Below, piece after piece: positions 7,301 through 14,981 of a stretch of 22,327 nucleotides of DNA. A program made the position numbers and the translations under genes. Source of the stretch: JBKEAJ01 sp047974415 (GTDB lineage Bacteria; Bacteroidota; Bacteroidia; Bacteroidales; Prolixibacteraceae); assembly GCA_047974415.1 (NCBI GenBank), contig JBKECH010000041.1:1-22327 (forward strand). The letters run 5' to 3'. Numbering within the stretch: position 1 is the stretch's first letter; the number at the start of each line of letters is the position of its first letter. Under the pieces are notes generated by a model. The model saw only the letters and a program-made list of their open reading frames with translations. It was not told the DNA's origin and made no database searches.

Positions 7301-8283
7301 TTTCGCTTATATCCTTCCAGCGGTATCTTTATTTTGTAAACGGTTTTATTTGGATTATTCAGCTTGTTATCTCTTAACCAAGGATTAAATTCCTTAAGGA
7401 TTTTATAGTTGAGCCCCATATTGTTGGCAAAGGTTCCAAAGTCGGTCACCGTCGAGTCGATAGTTATATACTTAGTATTCCACAAGGGGTAATACTCGTT
7501 GTCTGCCACATGAAAATTATATAGTTCAGGGTTTTCCATTATCAGCTTAAATCCTAGGATTCTATATACATACCGAGCTGTTTCAGAGTTTAGCAACATG
7601 TCGTAGTAAGAATTTGTTTTTTGTCTGCTAATCTGATTTTTTAAGCCCCCGATACCACAGTTGTATGATGCACATACAAGAGTCCAACTTCCAAACTGAT
7701 TATATAGCCATTGTAGGTGGTCGCAAGCAGCAACAGTAGATTTTTCTACATGGTATCTTTCATCGACTTCGCTACTTATTGTAAGTCCATGAGACTTGGC
7801 AGTAGATGCCAGAAACTGCCAAAGACCTGCTGCTCGTGCTGGCGAGACTGCGGTTTCATTCATTCCACTTTCTGCTACCATAAGATACTTAAAGTCATCT
7901 GGGATGTTGTACTTTTTTAATATAGGTTCGACAATAGAAAAGTATCTTTTTGATAGCTTGATGTATCGCAAGGTTTGAGAATGAAAATAGGCATGCGACA
8001 TAAGTTCTCTGTCAAGACTTTCGAACACATCATTACATTCTAAGGGGACCCTTTCTCCAGCAAACTCCACATGTTTAGGTATGCTTGGAGACTCGTAGTA
8101 CTTTATACCTAAAGGCTTGGCGACGGTAGATATTTGTTCGGTTTTATATGAATTACTCAGTACTACCTGAGCGCTGTCATTTTTGCCAAAATTCATTGAT
8201 GTCGCACTAACAACTACAAATACGACTATTAATGAAAGAATAATTCTTGAAAAACTATTTTTAAGTAATGGTATTTTACTCAT
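7297..8283 (-). CDS. Membrane-anchored lytic transglycosylase (SLT domain, LysM-like C-terminus)
   Basis: The 328-aa product is a predicted peptidoglycan lytic transglycosylase, cleaving MurNAc-GlcNAc bonds to give 1,6-anhydro ends in the periplasm. Residues 12-30 form an uncleaved anchor or signal peptide after a basic start. The SLT domain (about 115-240) carries FKYLMVAESGMNETAVSP with the catalytic Glu138 in the family's ES motif, AAGLWQFLASTA, and ASYNCGIGGL. The C-terminal 50 residues (LNYKILKEFNPWL...VYKIKIPLEG) resemble a degenerate LysM module, as in MltD-type enzymes. Its stop overlaps that of the convergent permease gene. Upstream, a terminator of the exbD operon (8301-8329) isolates it, and a near-match to the -7 box (TTTAATTTG) lies just before the ATG. 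Confidence 0.9.
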   Translation of the reverse strand: MSKIPLLKNSFSRIILSLIVVFVVVSATSMNFGKNDSAQVVLSNSYKTEQISTVAKPLGIKYYESPSIPKHVEFAGERVPLECNDVFESLDRELMSHAYFHSQTLRYIKLSKRYFSIVEPILKKYNIPDDFKYLMVAESGMNETAVSPARAAGLWQFLASTAKSHGLTISSEVDERYHVEKSTVAACDHLQWLYNQFGSWTLVCASYNCGIGGLKNQISRQKTNSYYDMLLNSETARYVYRILGFKLIMENPELYNFHVADNEYYPLWNTKYITIDSTVTDFGTFANNMGLNYKILKEFNPWLRDNKLNNPNKTVYKIKIPLEGYKRN

Positions 8284-8300
8284 TTGAGAATCAAATTAAA

Positions 8301-8329
8301 GAGGGACTTGTGGATTTCACAAGTCCCTC
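8301..8329 (-). terminator. Intrinsic terminator of the exbB-exbD operon
   Basis: A perfect 12-bp stem (GAGGGACTTGTG at 8301-8312 with 8318-8329) has a 5-nt loop and lies 30 nt past the last exbD stop. Leftward it runs into TTTAATTTGATT, a weak U-tract. The same hairpin lies 18 nt before the transglycosylase ATG, so read-through transcripts would carry it in their leader. Confidence 0.8.
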
Positions 8330-8359
8330 AATGGTATTAAATTTATTACTAAGTTTACA

Positions 8360-8836
8360 CTACTCAGTAACTTTTTTTCTTGCACTATACAGTATGCGTA
8401 GTGCTGACACTTTCCTCATTTCTTGTTTAACGTCAGTAACAATACCCATTCTAGTGTCTTCGTCTACTTTTAGTGCGGTGGTAAATGCTGTTTTAGCATC
8501 GTCGCCCCCACTTATAGATTCACGTTCACTATCGAGGTAAGCCCCGACATCCTCCATCTTAGAAAATTGGTCGTTAAGTTGTATTCTAGGAGCCGTGCCA
8601 TAAGCCTCTTTGTAAGAGTCTTTTGGCTGACCAATGTAGATATAACTTATCGGTGTAGTTTTCATCATTTTTGTGATTTCCGTTGCCTTAGGTGTTTCAA
8701 TATCAACGTTTACGGTCACATCTCTCATGGACGTACTAACCATGAAAAAGAAAAGCAACATGAACACAATATCAGGAAGTGATGCTGTTGAAATGGCTGG
8801 CAATTCTTTGCTCCCATCTTTTTTAAATCTAGACAT
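8360..8836 (-). CDS. exbD: ExbD/TolR-family biopolymer transport protein (second copy)
   Basis: The 158-aa protein has the ExbD layout: a short cytoplasmic N-terminus, one TM helix (about 19-42, SLPDIVFMLLFFFMVSTSM) and a periplasmic domain. Asp22 at the start of the helix is the expected proton-carrying residue. The periplasmic part contains YIYIGQP, IQLNDQF and VDEDTRMGIVTDVKQEMRK, the last resembling the ExbD end where the protein reads D-x-x-x-x-x-G-x-V-x-D-V. It would form the rod of a proton-driven motor with the ExbB homologue encoded at 9922-10692. It is the last gene of the operon, 11 nt after the first exbD copy, and is followed by a terminator. Which TonB or other partner it energises is not shown here. 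Confidence 0.9.
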   Translation of the reverse strand: MSRFKKDGSKELPAISTASLPDIVFMLLFFFMVSTSMRDVTVNVDIETPKATEITKMMKTTPISYIYIGQPKDSYKEAYGTAPRIQLNDQFSKMEDVGAYLDSERESISGGDDAKTAFTTALKVDEDTRMGIVTDVKQEMRKVSALRILYSARKKVTE

Positions 8837-8847
8837 AATTTTTCCTT

Positions 8848-9411
8848 TTATTTGTTTGGTTCTGCTTCTGATATAGGAGCTTTGATATAATCCTTAATTG
8901 CTTTCTCTTGCTCATCGTCCAAGTCATCAAAATTTTTCCCAAATTCTTTCATGGACACTTCGTTTCTAACCTCATTAACGGCAGCAACCAGTTCATTTTG
9001 CACTTGGATGTATGCTTTATAATGAGTTCCTACGTCATTTTTAAGAGATATAATCCCTTGCGATACCTGCCGTACTCCCAAATTCTTGATATTCACATCC
9101 TTTTTCTCAGGTAGAGTTTCTGAGTTGTTAGGATTTAGAATGAATTCCTTGGTAGCTTCCTTCAGTCCGTCGATGCTCATATATTCATTTTCGACAAGCA
9201 ACTGGTCGTCTTTACTTACCATAACAACAAAGAGATTTCGCTCTTTAACTTGTATGTCTTCTGACGATTCGTTAGGATCTACCCATTCTGGTAGTACTCT
9301 TAATATACCTTGATCAACGTCCATCGTGGTTGTAACCAAGAAAAATATTAGCAACATAAATGCAATGTCTGCTAATGATGCTGCAGGTACTTCTGGTGTT
9401 TTATTTGCCAT
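8848..9411 (-). CDS. exbD: ExbD/TolR-family biopolymer transport protein (first copy)
   Basis: The 187-aa protein has one N-terminal TM helix (about 12-32, SLADIAFMLLIFFLVTTTMD) with the key Asp15 at its cytoplasmic face, and a periplasmic domain typical of the longer Bacteroidetes ExbD type. That domain includes ILRVLPEW, NLFVVMVSKDDQLLVE, and a charged helical region with VQNELVAAVNEVRNEV. The acidic and lysine-rich tail (residues about 160-187) makes it longer than the usual 130-150 aa. Two different ExbD copies in tandem are common in Bacteroidetes and may form a heterodimer in the ExbB pore; that pairing is inferred. It follows the small membrane protein by 29 nt and precedes the second copy by 11 nt. 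Confidence 0.9.
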   Translation of the reverse strand: MANKTPEVPAASLADIAFMLLIFFLVTTTMDVDQGILRVLPEWVDPNESSEDIQVKERNLFVVMVSKDDQLLVENEYMSIDGLKEATKEFILNPNNSETLPEKKDVNIKNLGVRQVSQGIISLKNDVGTHYKAYIQVQNELVAAVNEVRNEVSMKEFGKNFDDLDDEQEKAIKDYIKAPISEAEPNK

Positions 9412-9440
9412 AATATTTTAATTTACCACGATTAATAATT

Positions 9441-9911
9441 CTAGTTAATAGCATTGCGCACTCCTGCAAAAATCAATGAAACGACAGCTATAATAGACGC
9501 TGCAACAGCGACATAAACTATCGCTCCTGATGTCTTGATTATACTAGGAGTTAAACTTCCATTCTGAATCATTTCTTTTATACTAGGAGTCTCTGTTATT
9601 GATGTTCCTGCCAAAGAGTAGCAAATGAACACTACTACGGCAATGATTGCTAAGACAATAACTGCGCCTATAAGTTGCTTGGGATTGCTTACTAGCTGTA
9701 TCAAGCCAGTAGCACATGCCGCCAATGCTCCTATAACGAGCAATACGACACTCCAAATCATCGCACTGTACACAACTCCCTGATGCTTTTCTACTTCTGC
9801 ACTATTGGTTGATTCTAATCCTTCAATGTTTAAGAAAATCATAACCACAAACGCAACAGATATAACCATCAAGATTCCGAGTACAATATTATAAATTAAT
9901 TGCTTGCTCAT
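9441..9911 (-). CDS. Small four-TM membrane protein of the exb operon, unknown function
   Basis: The 156-aa product is almost all membrane. Hydrophobic segments lie near 6-28, 48-72, 80-101 and 129-152, with short hydrophilic turns. I recognise no catalytic motif. It lies 10 nt after exbB and 29 nt before the first exbD, so it is surely co-transcribed. A small membrane protein at this spot is a recurring feature of ExbB-ExbD-ExbD clusters in Bacteroidetes as I know them. A role as accessory subunit or assembly factor of the proton channel is inference from position alone. Confidence 0.85.
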   Translation of the reverse strand: MSKQLIYNIVLGILMVISVAFVVMIFLNIEGLESTNSAEVEKHQGVVYSAMIWSVVLLVIGALAACATGLIQLVSNPKQLIGAVIVLAIIAVVVFICYSLAGTSITETPSIKEMIQNGSLTPSIIKTSGAIVYVAVAASIIAVVSLIFAGVRNAIN

Positions 9912-9921
9912 AATCTGATTA

Positions 9922-10692
9922 TTAGTTGTTTTTATGTTTGATTAATATGTCAACGAAAGAAATAGATGCATCTTCCATGCTGTTTGTTATACTTTCAATT
10001 CTTGCAACACAGTAGTTGTAGAATACTTGTAGGATGATTGCAACGATAAGACCAGATACTGTTGTGATAAGTGCCACTTTGATACCACGAGCAACAAGCG
10101 TAGGGCTAATGTCTCCTGCTTGTTCGATAGAGTCGAAAGCGTCAATCATACCAATCACCGTTCCCATAAATCCAAGCATCGGTGCAAGTGCAATAAACAA
10201 AGCAATCCAGCTTAGGTTTCTTTCCAACTGCCCAACCATTACACCTCCGTAGGCAGTAACAGATTTTTCTACAACATCAAGACCTTCGTCTGCGCGGTCA
10301 AGACCTTGGTAGTAAATAGAAGCAACAGGACCTCTTGTATTTCTGCAAACTTCCTTAGCCTCTTCTATTCCACCTTTATCGAGTGCATCTTCAACTCCTT
10401 TTAGCAGTTTCTTGTTGTTAGACGTCGCAAACGCAAGATAGATAACTCTTTCAATTGCAAATGCAAGCCCTAAGACCAGAGCTAAAAGTACGAACGACAT
10501 GAATACTGGACCTCCTTCAATGAATTTTATTACAATCGCATTGAGTAGTCCCTTCCCACTTTCTTGGGCTTGTGTTGGATCAAGATTTGTAGCATTGTCT
10601 TGAGCAAATGCTCCAATAGAAGCAAAAACAGAACTTGACGTAGATACAGTAAGTACTACGGCGAGCATTAATAGCATAAATAGCTTTTTCAT
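9922..10692 (-). CDS. exbB: ExbB/TolQ/MotA-family proton channel protein
   Basis: The 256-aa product is the channel subunit of a proton-driven motor. After an N-terminal hydrophobic segment that looks like a signal peptide (about 4-25), TM helices lie near 58-82, 158-182 and 203-228. The cytoplasmic region between them contains AKEVCRNTRGPVASIYYQGL. The C-terminal part has the ExbB signature: LAPMLGFMGTVIGMIDAFDSI, then ALITTVSGLIVAIILQVFYNY, whose Thr residues face the ExbD Asp in known structures. It heads the operon exbB-hyp-exbD-exbD (10-nt gap to the next gene). Upstream lies a 15-nt palindrome at 10754-10768 that may be an operator. Confidence 0.92.
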   Translation of the reverse strand: MKKLFMLLMLAVVLTVSTSSSVFASIGAFAQDNATNLDPTQAQESGKGLLNAIVIKFIEGGPVFMSFVLLALVLGLAFAIERVIYLAFATSNNKKLLKGVEDALDKGGIEEAKEVCRNTRGPVASIYYQGLDRADEGLDVVEKSVTAYGGVMVGQLERNLSWIALFIALAPMLGFMGTVIGMIDAFDSIEQAGDISPTLVARGIKVALITTVSGLIVAIILQVFYNYCVARIESITNSMEDASISFVDILIKHKNN

Positions 10693-11051
10693 TACAACAT
10701 TTTTTTTAATTAATACTTATTCTTTTATCTATAATTCTTTATATTGAGTTTTCTTTCACGGCGTGAAAATAATTCTTTTTCTCCAAACTAAAGTACGAAA
10801 CAGTAAATTATTTACAGAATTATTAATTAATCATTACCCCACAGGTCAAAACTAGGACAAAGTTATCACAATTGCAAATATTTCTCTCTAAAATCAATGT
10901 TAAAATTTTACGACATCGCTCTGCCTGGGCGCTCATCCTGCTATATATCAATTTATTATCGGCGCAATCCCGAGAGTCCTCTTCATGTGATATTTTTCTA
11001 ATCTGAATTTCTGTTTTGCCATAAAAACTCTTTCTAAACTCAGGAAACATG
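10693..11051 (-). other. Gap between aspS and exbB; one doubtful 75-codon ORF
   Basis: The gap holds the exbB leader with its palindrome and, on the minus strand, an open frame at 10823-11050 whose ATG lies one base after the aspS stop. The predicted 75-aa peptide (starting MFPEFRKSFYGKTE) is basic, has four Cys and resembles nothing I know. Its position fits translational coupling to aspS, but composition gives no support, so I do not call it as a gene. No RNA gene is visible. Confidence 0.3.
10754..10768. promoter_or_regulatory. Palindromic operator-like site upstream of exbB
   Basis: TTTCACG-G-CGTGAAA is a perfect 7+1+7 palindrome, 62 nt before the exbB ATG, in otherwise AT-rich DNA. It could bind a dimeric regulator of the exb operon. 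I do not know a regulator with this site, and it may equally be a leader hairpin. Confidence 0.4.
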
Positions 11052-12800
11052 TTATTGTTTTTTTAGTTGTAGCATCAATTCGTCAAGTTGCTCAGTGGCA
11101 ATATCAGACGGCGAGTCTATCATCACATCTCGTCCTGCATTGTTTTTTGGGAAGGCTATCACATCGCGTATTGAGTCTAGCCCTGCAAATAAAGACACAA
11201 GCCTATCGAAACCGAAAGCTATACCTCCATGTGGAGGTGCTCCGTATTTAAATGCATTCATCAAAAAGCCAAATTGTTCTTGCGCATCTTCTTTAGAGAA
11301 GCCTAGAACTTTGAACATTCTAGCTTGGAGTTCGGAATCAAAAATTCTAATAGAGCCTCCGCCTATTTCTATGCCGTTGATAACTAGGTCGTAGGCATTG
11401 GCATTTACCTCTCCTGGATTTATGTCTAACAGGGAAATGTGTTCTTTCTTAGGCGAAGTGAATGGATGGTGCATGGCATAAAATCGCTGGCTATCCTCGT
11501 CCCATTCTAATAGAGGGAAGTCTATCACCCATAGTGGTCTGAAAGTTTTCTTGTCCATAATTCCCATTCGGCGTCCCATTTCTAGTCTCAATTCACTAAG
11601 AGCCTTGACACTTGGGCTCTTATCGCCTGAAATAATGAGAATTAGGTCTTTAGATTTTGCTCCACATTTATCAGCCCATTTCTTCAGGTCGTCCTGTGAA
11701 TAGAATTTATCCACTGAGGATTTGAAGCTGCCGTCTTCATTGCATTTTACGTATACTAATCCTTTTGCTCCCACCTGAGGGCGTTTTACCCAGTCTGTTA
11801 GTCCATCAAGTTCTTTTCTAGTGTAATCGGCACAACCCTCTGCACATATTGCTCCTATGTGTTCGGCATCGTCGAATACTTTAAAGCCTTTGCCTTTAGT
11901 TATCTCGGTAAGATTGTTAAGGAGCATGTCAAAGCGAGTGTCGGGCTTATCATTACCATATTTTTCGAATGCTTCGGCATAAGTCATGCGAGGGAAGTCC
12001 GAAAGTTCGATATTCATAACTTTTTTGAATAAAAACTTTATCAATCCTTCGAAGGTGCTCAAAACATCCTCTTGATCAACAAAAGACATTTCGCAGTCTA
12101 TTTGTGTAAATTCTGGCTGACGGTCGGCGCGCAAGTCTTCGTCCCTAAAGCATTTAACTATCTGGAAGTATCTGTCAAAGCCCGAAATCATCAGGAGCTG
12201 TTTGAATGTCTGTGGAGACTGGGGGAGGGCATAAAATTTCCCTTCGTTTACTCTTGATGGGACAACAAAGTCACGAGCTCCCTCGGGTGTAGATTTTATT
12301 AATACAGGCGTTTCTACTTCTATAAAATCAAGACCGTCCATATAGTTGCGTGTGGCGATTGCCAATTTAGAACGAAGCTCTAGATTTTTCCTAACAGGCG
12401 CTCTCCTTAGGTCTAAATACCTGTATTTCATTCTTATATCTTCGCCGCCATCGCTTTCATCTTCGATCGTGAAGGGCGGAGTATTGGAAGAGTTTAAGAT
12501 ATTTAGTTCTTTTACCTCAAGCTCTACGCTTCCTGTTGGGATTTTATCATTCTTACTACTACGCTCCCTTACTATTCCTGCGGCTTGTACGACAAATTCC
12601 CGACCTAGAGACTCTGCTATTTCTCGGACTTTGGCATTCGTGTTTTCTTCCACCACTAGCTGTGTTATGCCATATCTGTCTCGAAGGTCAATAAAACTCA
12701 TCCCTCCCAACTTCCTTAGCTTTTGGACCCAGCCAGCAAGGGTTACATTTTTGCTGATACTTGTTTCACGTAGTTCTCCGCAATTATGTGTTCTGTACAT
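11052..12800 (-). CDS. aspS: Aspartyl-tRNA synthetase, bacterial type
   Basis: This class II synthetase charges tRNA-Asp. The 582-aa length is that of the bacterial type. An N-terminal OB-fold anticodon-binding domain (about 1-105) begins MYRTHNCGELR. Motif 2 is FRDEDLRADRQPEFTQID, motif 3 is GGIAFGFDRLVSLFAG, and a bacterial-specific GAD insertion domain lies between them (about 285-410). The LEWDEDSQRFYAMHHPFTSP stretch is also typical. Without a paired search I cannot say whether it is discriminating or also charges tRNA-Asn; no gatCAB genes are in the window. Its promoter lies 20-52 nt upstream, so it is transcribed alone, perhaps with the doubtful ORF behind it. Confidence 0.97.
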   Translation of the reverse strand: MYRTHNCGELRETSISKNVTLAGWVQKLRKLGGMSFIDLRDRYGITQLVVEENTNAKVREIAESLGREFVVQAAGIVRERSSKNDKIPTGSVELEVKELNILNSSNTPPFTIEDESDGGEDIRMKYRYLDLRRAPVRKNLELRSKLAIATRNYMDGLDFIEVETPVLIKSTPEGARDFVVPSRVNEGKFYALPQSPQTFKQLLMISGFDRYFQIVKCFRDEDLRADRQPEFTQIDCEMSFVDQEDVLSTFEGLIKFLFKKVMNIELSDFPRMTYAEAFEKYGNDKPDTRFDMLLNNLTEITKGKGFKVFDDAEHIGAICAEGCADYTRKELDGLTDWVKRPQVGAKGLVYVKCNEDGSFKSSVDKFYSQDDLKKWADKCGAKSKDLILIISGDKSPSVKALSELRLEMGRRMGIMDKKTFRPLWVIDFPLLEWDEDSQRFYAMHHPFTSPKKEHISLLDINPGEVNANAYDLVINGIEIGGGSIRIFDSELQARMFKVLGFSKEDAQEQFGFLMNAFKYGAPPHGGIAFGFDRLVSLFAGLDSIRDVIAFPKNNAGRDVMIDSPSDIATEQLDELMLQLKKQ

Positions 12801-12819
12801 GTCTATATATTTTATCCTA

Positions 12820-12852
12820 CAAAAGTAGTTTATTGTTCCCTAATTCCACAAG
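12820..12852 (-). promoter_or_regulatory. Promoter of aspS
   Basis: The minus strand has CTTG at 12852-12849 (near-match to -33 TTTG) and TACTTTTG at 12827-12820 (exact TAnnTTTG), with 21 nt between. The transcript would start near 12813, about 13 nt before the ATG at 12800. Confidence 0.65.
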
Positions 12853-12878
12853 TTTTTTTCGCTACATATTTATAAGTA

Positions 12879-13010
12879 TTAAAAACAGATCCTGCCAATT
12901 GCTACAGGAGCCCAGTTTTTCATCCATTCAGGAATACGTAAAACCCAAGACAGGTGTGTATATTCTGGGTTAAAATATGAACGATAAGCAATAAGACGAG
13001 AGAAGAGTTG
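12879..13010 (-). other. 43-codon open frame without start: gene remnant or coding-like repeat
   Basis: Between two in-frame TAA codons the minus strand reads QLFSRLIAYRSYFNPEY, then THLSWVLRIPEWMKNWAP and VAIGRICF. The composition (Trp, Pro, Arg-Ile-Pro-Glu-Trp) looks like a real C-terminus, but the only Met is internal. Its FNPEYT segment coincides with the end sequence TTTAACCCAGAATATACA of the dispersed repeat family. It is either a relic of a displaced gene or a fortuitous frame in a repeat. The rest of the 12801-13154 gap holds the aspS promoter and the inverted repeat at 13049-13140. Confidence 0.3.
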
Positions 13011-13048
13011 TTATCTTATTGCGTAAGATAGACACATGAAACCTTCAT

Positions 13049-13140
13049 GCAGTAGGCTATAGGCTATAAGCCTAACTACACACAGGAGGATGATTAATAA
13101 ACCAGCAAAAGCATAAAGCCTATGGCTTACAGCTTATTGC
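13049..13140. repeat. Imperfect 24-bp inverted repeat pair upstream of the membrane protein gene
   Basis: The left arm (13049-13072) and the reverse complement of the right arm (13117-13140) both fit GCARTARGCTRTARGCYATA plus RGCY, differing only by transitions. Each arm contains its own GGCTATAAGCC-like mini-palindrome. The 44-nt spacer has no gene. The right arm overlaps the ATG at 13122, which argues against that start for the downstream gene. It may be a small non-autonomous element or a leader structure. Confidence 0.55.
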
Positions 13141-13154
13141 AGAATTATAAACAT

Positions 13155-14093
13155 ATGAAATTCTGGAGAAAAATAGATAAGAAGAAGCAAACAACCTTGA
13201 TATTGCTACTTGCCATTCTGATATTGTCGGCAACGGGGTTTACAAACTACATTTTCGACACTTTGTTTTACTCAAATATTAAAGCGAACTGCGAGGAGTA
13301 CCTTGCTCGTGCCAACGACGAATCGACAGATTTGTTCATGGGTCTCACTGCTGCAAAGGCCGTTGTTGGGGTGGTTGAAGGAAGCACTACTGGCGTGAAT
13401 GCCGTCGTGCAGATGAACCTGCAAACAGGTGATGTTGTACAGCCAATTTACGACGGCGTGGACATCGCTTGGAAAGCATCGCTGATGAGTATCGTTTCGC
13501 TAAAAATACAACAGTTGTTTTTTGTGTTCTTCAAACTGGACCTCCTAAAATACTTGGTGATACTGGGCATAATACTATTCATCCCTGCACTGTTTTGGCG
13601 GAATTACTTGACGGCCGTCTTGCACAGAGCGTCTAAGTTCTTTGTCATGATGGCACTGATAATCTATGTTTTGTTTCCCGTAGGGATATGGGGGATATCA
13701 AAACTGGCGGACTACGTCAACGAAGAATATCGAAAGCCTGCTGCAACGGAGTTTAACCAAAGTGTGGCACGGTTCAAAACAGCAGTCAACGTCCTTTCTG
13801 ACAAAAACAATCCTGATACTGATATCAATGGATGGGAATGGATCAACCCATCAGCGGTGTATTCCAAGATGGGAAAGAAATGGGAGAATATGAACGAAAA
13901 AATCAAACACCTCAGAACAGAGATTTCAGCATTAAGTGGCTCTATGGTAAATAATACTTCCACAATTGTCACCACATTCATCGTAGAGGTAATAGTCCTT
14001 CCCATTATATTCCTCATACTATTCTGGCAATTTGTGAGAATGGTGTTTAAAGATGAAACAGCAAGCCTTGTTCGAAAGTTTAGGAACGATTAG
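13155..14093 (+). CDS. Four-TM membrane protein of unknown function
   Basis: I do not recognise a family. The 312-aa product starts MKFWRKIDKKKQTT, a basic cytoplasmic end, followed by TM1 (about 13-34). An acidic and then Gly/Ala/Val-rich extracytoplasmic stretch follows, with GLTAAKAVVGVVEGSTTG. TM2 lies near 120-150, TM3 near 160-187, and a hydrophilic helical region near 190-275 contains KWENMNEKIKHLRTEISALS, likely coiled-coil. TM4 is near 278-300. The C-terminus FKDETASLVRKFRND is charged. The frame stays open to an ATG at 13122, but that lies inside an inverted repeat; the ATG at 13155 gives a normal N-in start. It stands alone, with repeats on both sides, so context gives no hint of function. 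Confidence 0.8.
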   Translation: MKFWRKIDKKKQTTLILLLAILILSATGFTNYIFDTLFYSNIKANCEEYLARANDESTDLFMGLTAAKAVVGVVEGSTTGVNAVVQMNLQTGDVVQPIYDGVDIAWKASLMSIVSLKIQQLFFVFFKLDLLKYLVILGIILFIPALFWRNYLTAVLHRASKFFVMMALIIYVLFPVGIWGISKLADYVNEEYRKPAATEFNQSVARFKTAVNVLSDKNNPDTDINGWEWINPSAVYSKMGKKWENMNEKIKHLRTEISALSGSMVNNTSTIVTTFIVEVIVLPIIFLILFWQFVRMVFKDETASLVRKFRND

Positions 14094-14136
14094 TTTGTTC
14101 TGGGGAATATATTCGTGGGGACAAATCGTATTGTTA

Positions 14137-14197
14137 TTAACCCCGAATATACATTAGCTAACTCGCTACGGAGTTCTGATACATAATCTGGAATTAA
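14137..14197. repeat. Dispersed intergenic repeat, copy D (compact palindromic form)
   Basis: The 61-bp element begins TTAACCCCGAATATACATTA and ends CATAATCTGGAATTAA, the two ends being imperfect inverted copies. The centre CTCGCTACGGAGTTCTGATA matches the right end of copy B (CTCGCTACGGCGTTCCAATG at about 4324). It sits between two convergent genes (stops at 14093 and 14234) and could serve as their transcription terminator. A GCAACA/TGTTGC hairpin follows immediately at 14198-14219. Confidence 0.6.
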
Positions 14198-14233
14198 GCA
14201 ACATGAAGCTATGTGTTGCTGACGTCGTTCTAT

Positions 14234-14977
14234 TTACCTGGGCATAACCCATCTTACAAGAGAGACAATTATGTATGCCATTACAATTATAGGAATGGCG
14301 TATAGTTTTATGGATATCAATAGCACTATACTGAATATGGCAAATACATATTTTAGCAGATTGTTGCTTACCCCGAAACCGTCGAACTTGAAAGAAAACA
14401 TAGGAATGCTAGACACCATCATAATGCCAGCGAATAAGGAAAAAACAGCCAAGTACTGTGGTGTAAGAAGGGTATCTATGAGTATGTAATTGTCGGTATA
14501 TTCGCGTATCAGCGCAAAAGATGCTAGAAATATAGCAGCCCCTGGAATGGGGAGACCCTTAAACTCCGTTGCTTGTTCCGCATCCACATTAAACCGAGCC
14601 AACCTGTATGCACCACAAACGACAACAACAAGGGGTGAGAGAATTAGCAATATGCTGTATACGTCTAGGGTCGTGTTGTATATGGGAGGTATGCCTACTA
14701 GTTCGGTCTTTATCATCTGATAGATAATGAGAGCTGGTGCTACACCAAAGGACACCATGTCTGCTAGCGAGTCTAGCTCAGCTCCGAGCTTCGACGAACT
14801 TCTGACTAATCGTGCTACAAAACCATCAAGAAAATCGCATACTGCTGATATGCCTATGCATATTGCCGCTGGTCCGATGTTGCCTTCCAATGCGAGTACT
14901 ATAGATACTACACCGAATAGAATATTCAGCATGGTGATGGAGTTGGGGAGTATAGCTAAATTATTATTGCTTGTCAT
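14234..14977 (-). CDS. pssA: CDP-diacylglycerol-serine O-phosphatidyltransferase
   Basis: The enzyme makes phosphatidylserine from CDP-diacylglycerol and serine in the membrane. The 247-aa protein carries the CDP-alcohol phosphotransferase motif D-x2-D-G-x2-A-R-x8-G-x3-D-x3-D, read here as DFLDGFVAR followed by KLGAELDSLAD. It has about seven to eight hydrophobic helices and starts SNNNLAILPNSITMLN after the Met, typical of the type II bacterial enzyme. The frame extends six codons upstream to a TTG (14995) inside psd. I prefer the ATG at 14977, four nt after the psd stop. With psd it forms a two-gene operon for phosphatidylethanolamine synthesis. Confidence 0.93.
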   Translation of the reverse strand: MTSNNNLAILPNSITMLNILFGVVSIVLALEGNIGPAAICIGISAVCDFLDGFVARLVRSSSKLGAELDSLADMVSFGVAPALIIYQMIKTELVGIPPIYNTTLDVYSILLILSPLVVVVCGAYRLARFNVDAEQATEFKGLPIPGAAIFLASFALIREYTDNYILIDTLLTPQYLAVFSLFAGIMMVSSIPMFSFKFDGFGVSNNLLKYVFAIFSIVLLISIKLYAIPIIVMAYIIVSLVRWVMPR

Positions 14978-14981
14978 GCTG

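Noticed and set aside
10823..11050. 75-codon ORF one base after the aspS stop
   Set aside because: Placement would allow coupling, but sequence and composition give no sign of a real protein; kept only as a note on the gap.
12346..12828. 160-codon plus-strand ORF opposite aspS
   Set aside because: It is an antisense shadow of aspS, with low-complexity Ser/Leu-rich composition and no family.
13049..13140. CRISPR-like array from repeated GGCTATA units
   Set aside because: There are only two arms in inverted orientation, with no regular spacers and no cas genes.
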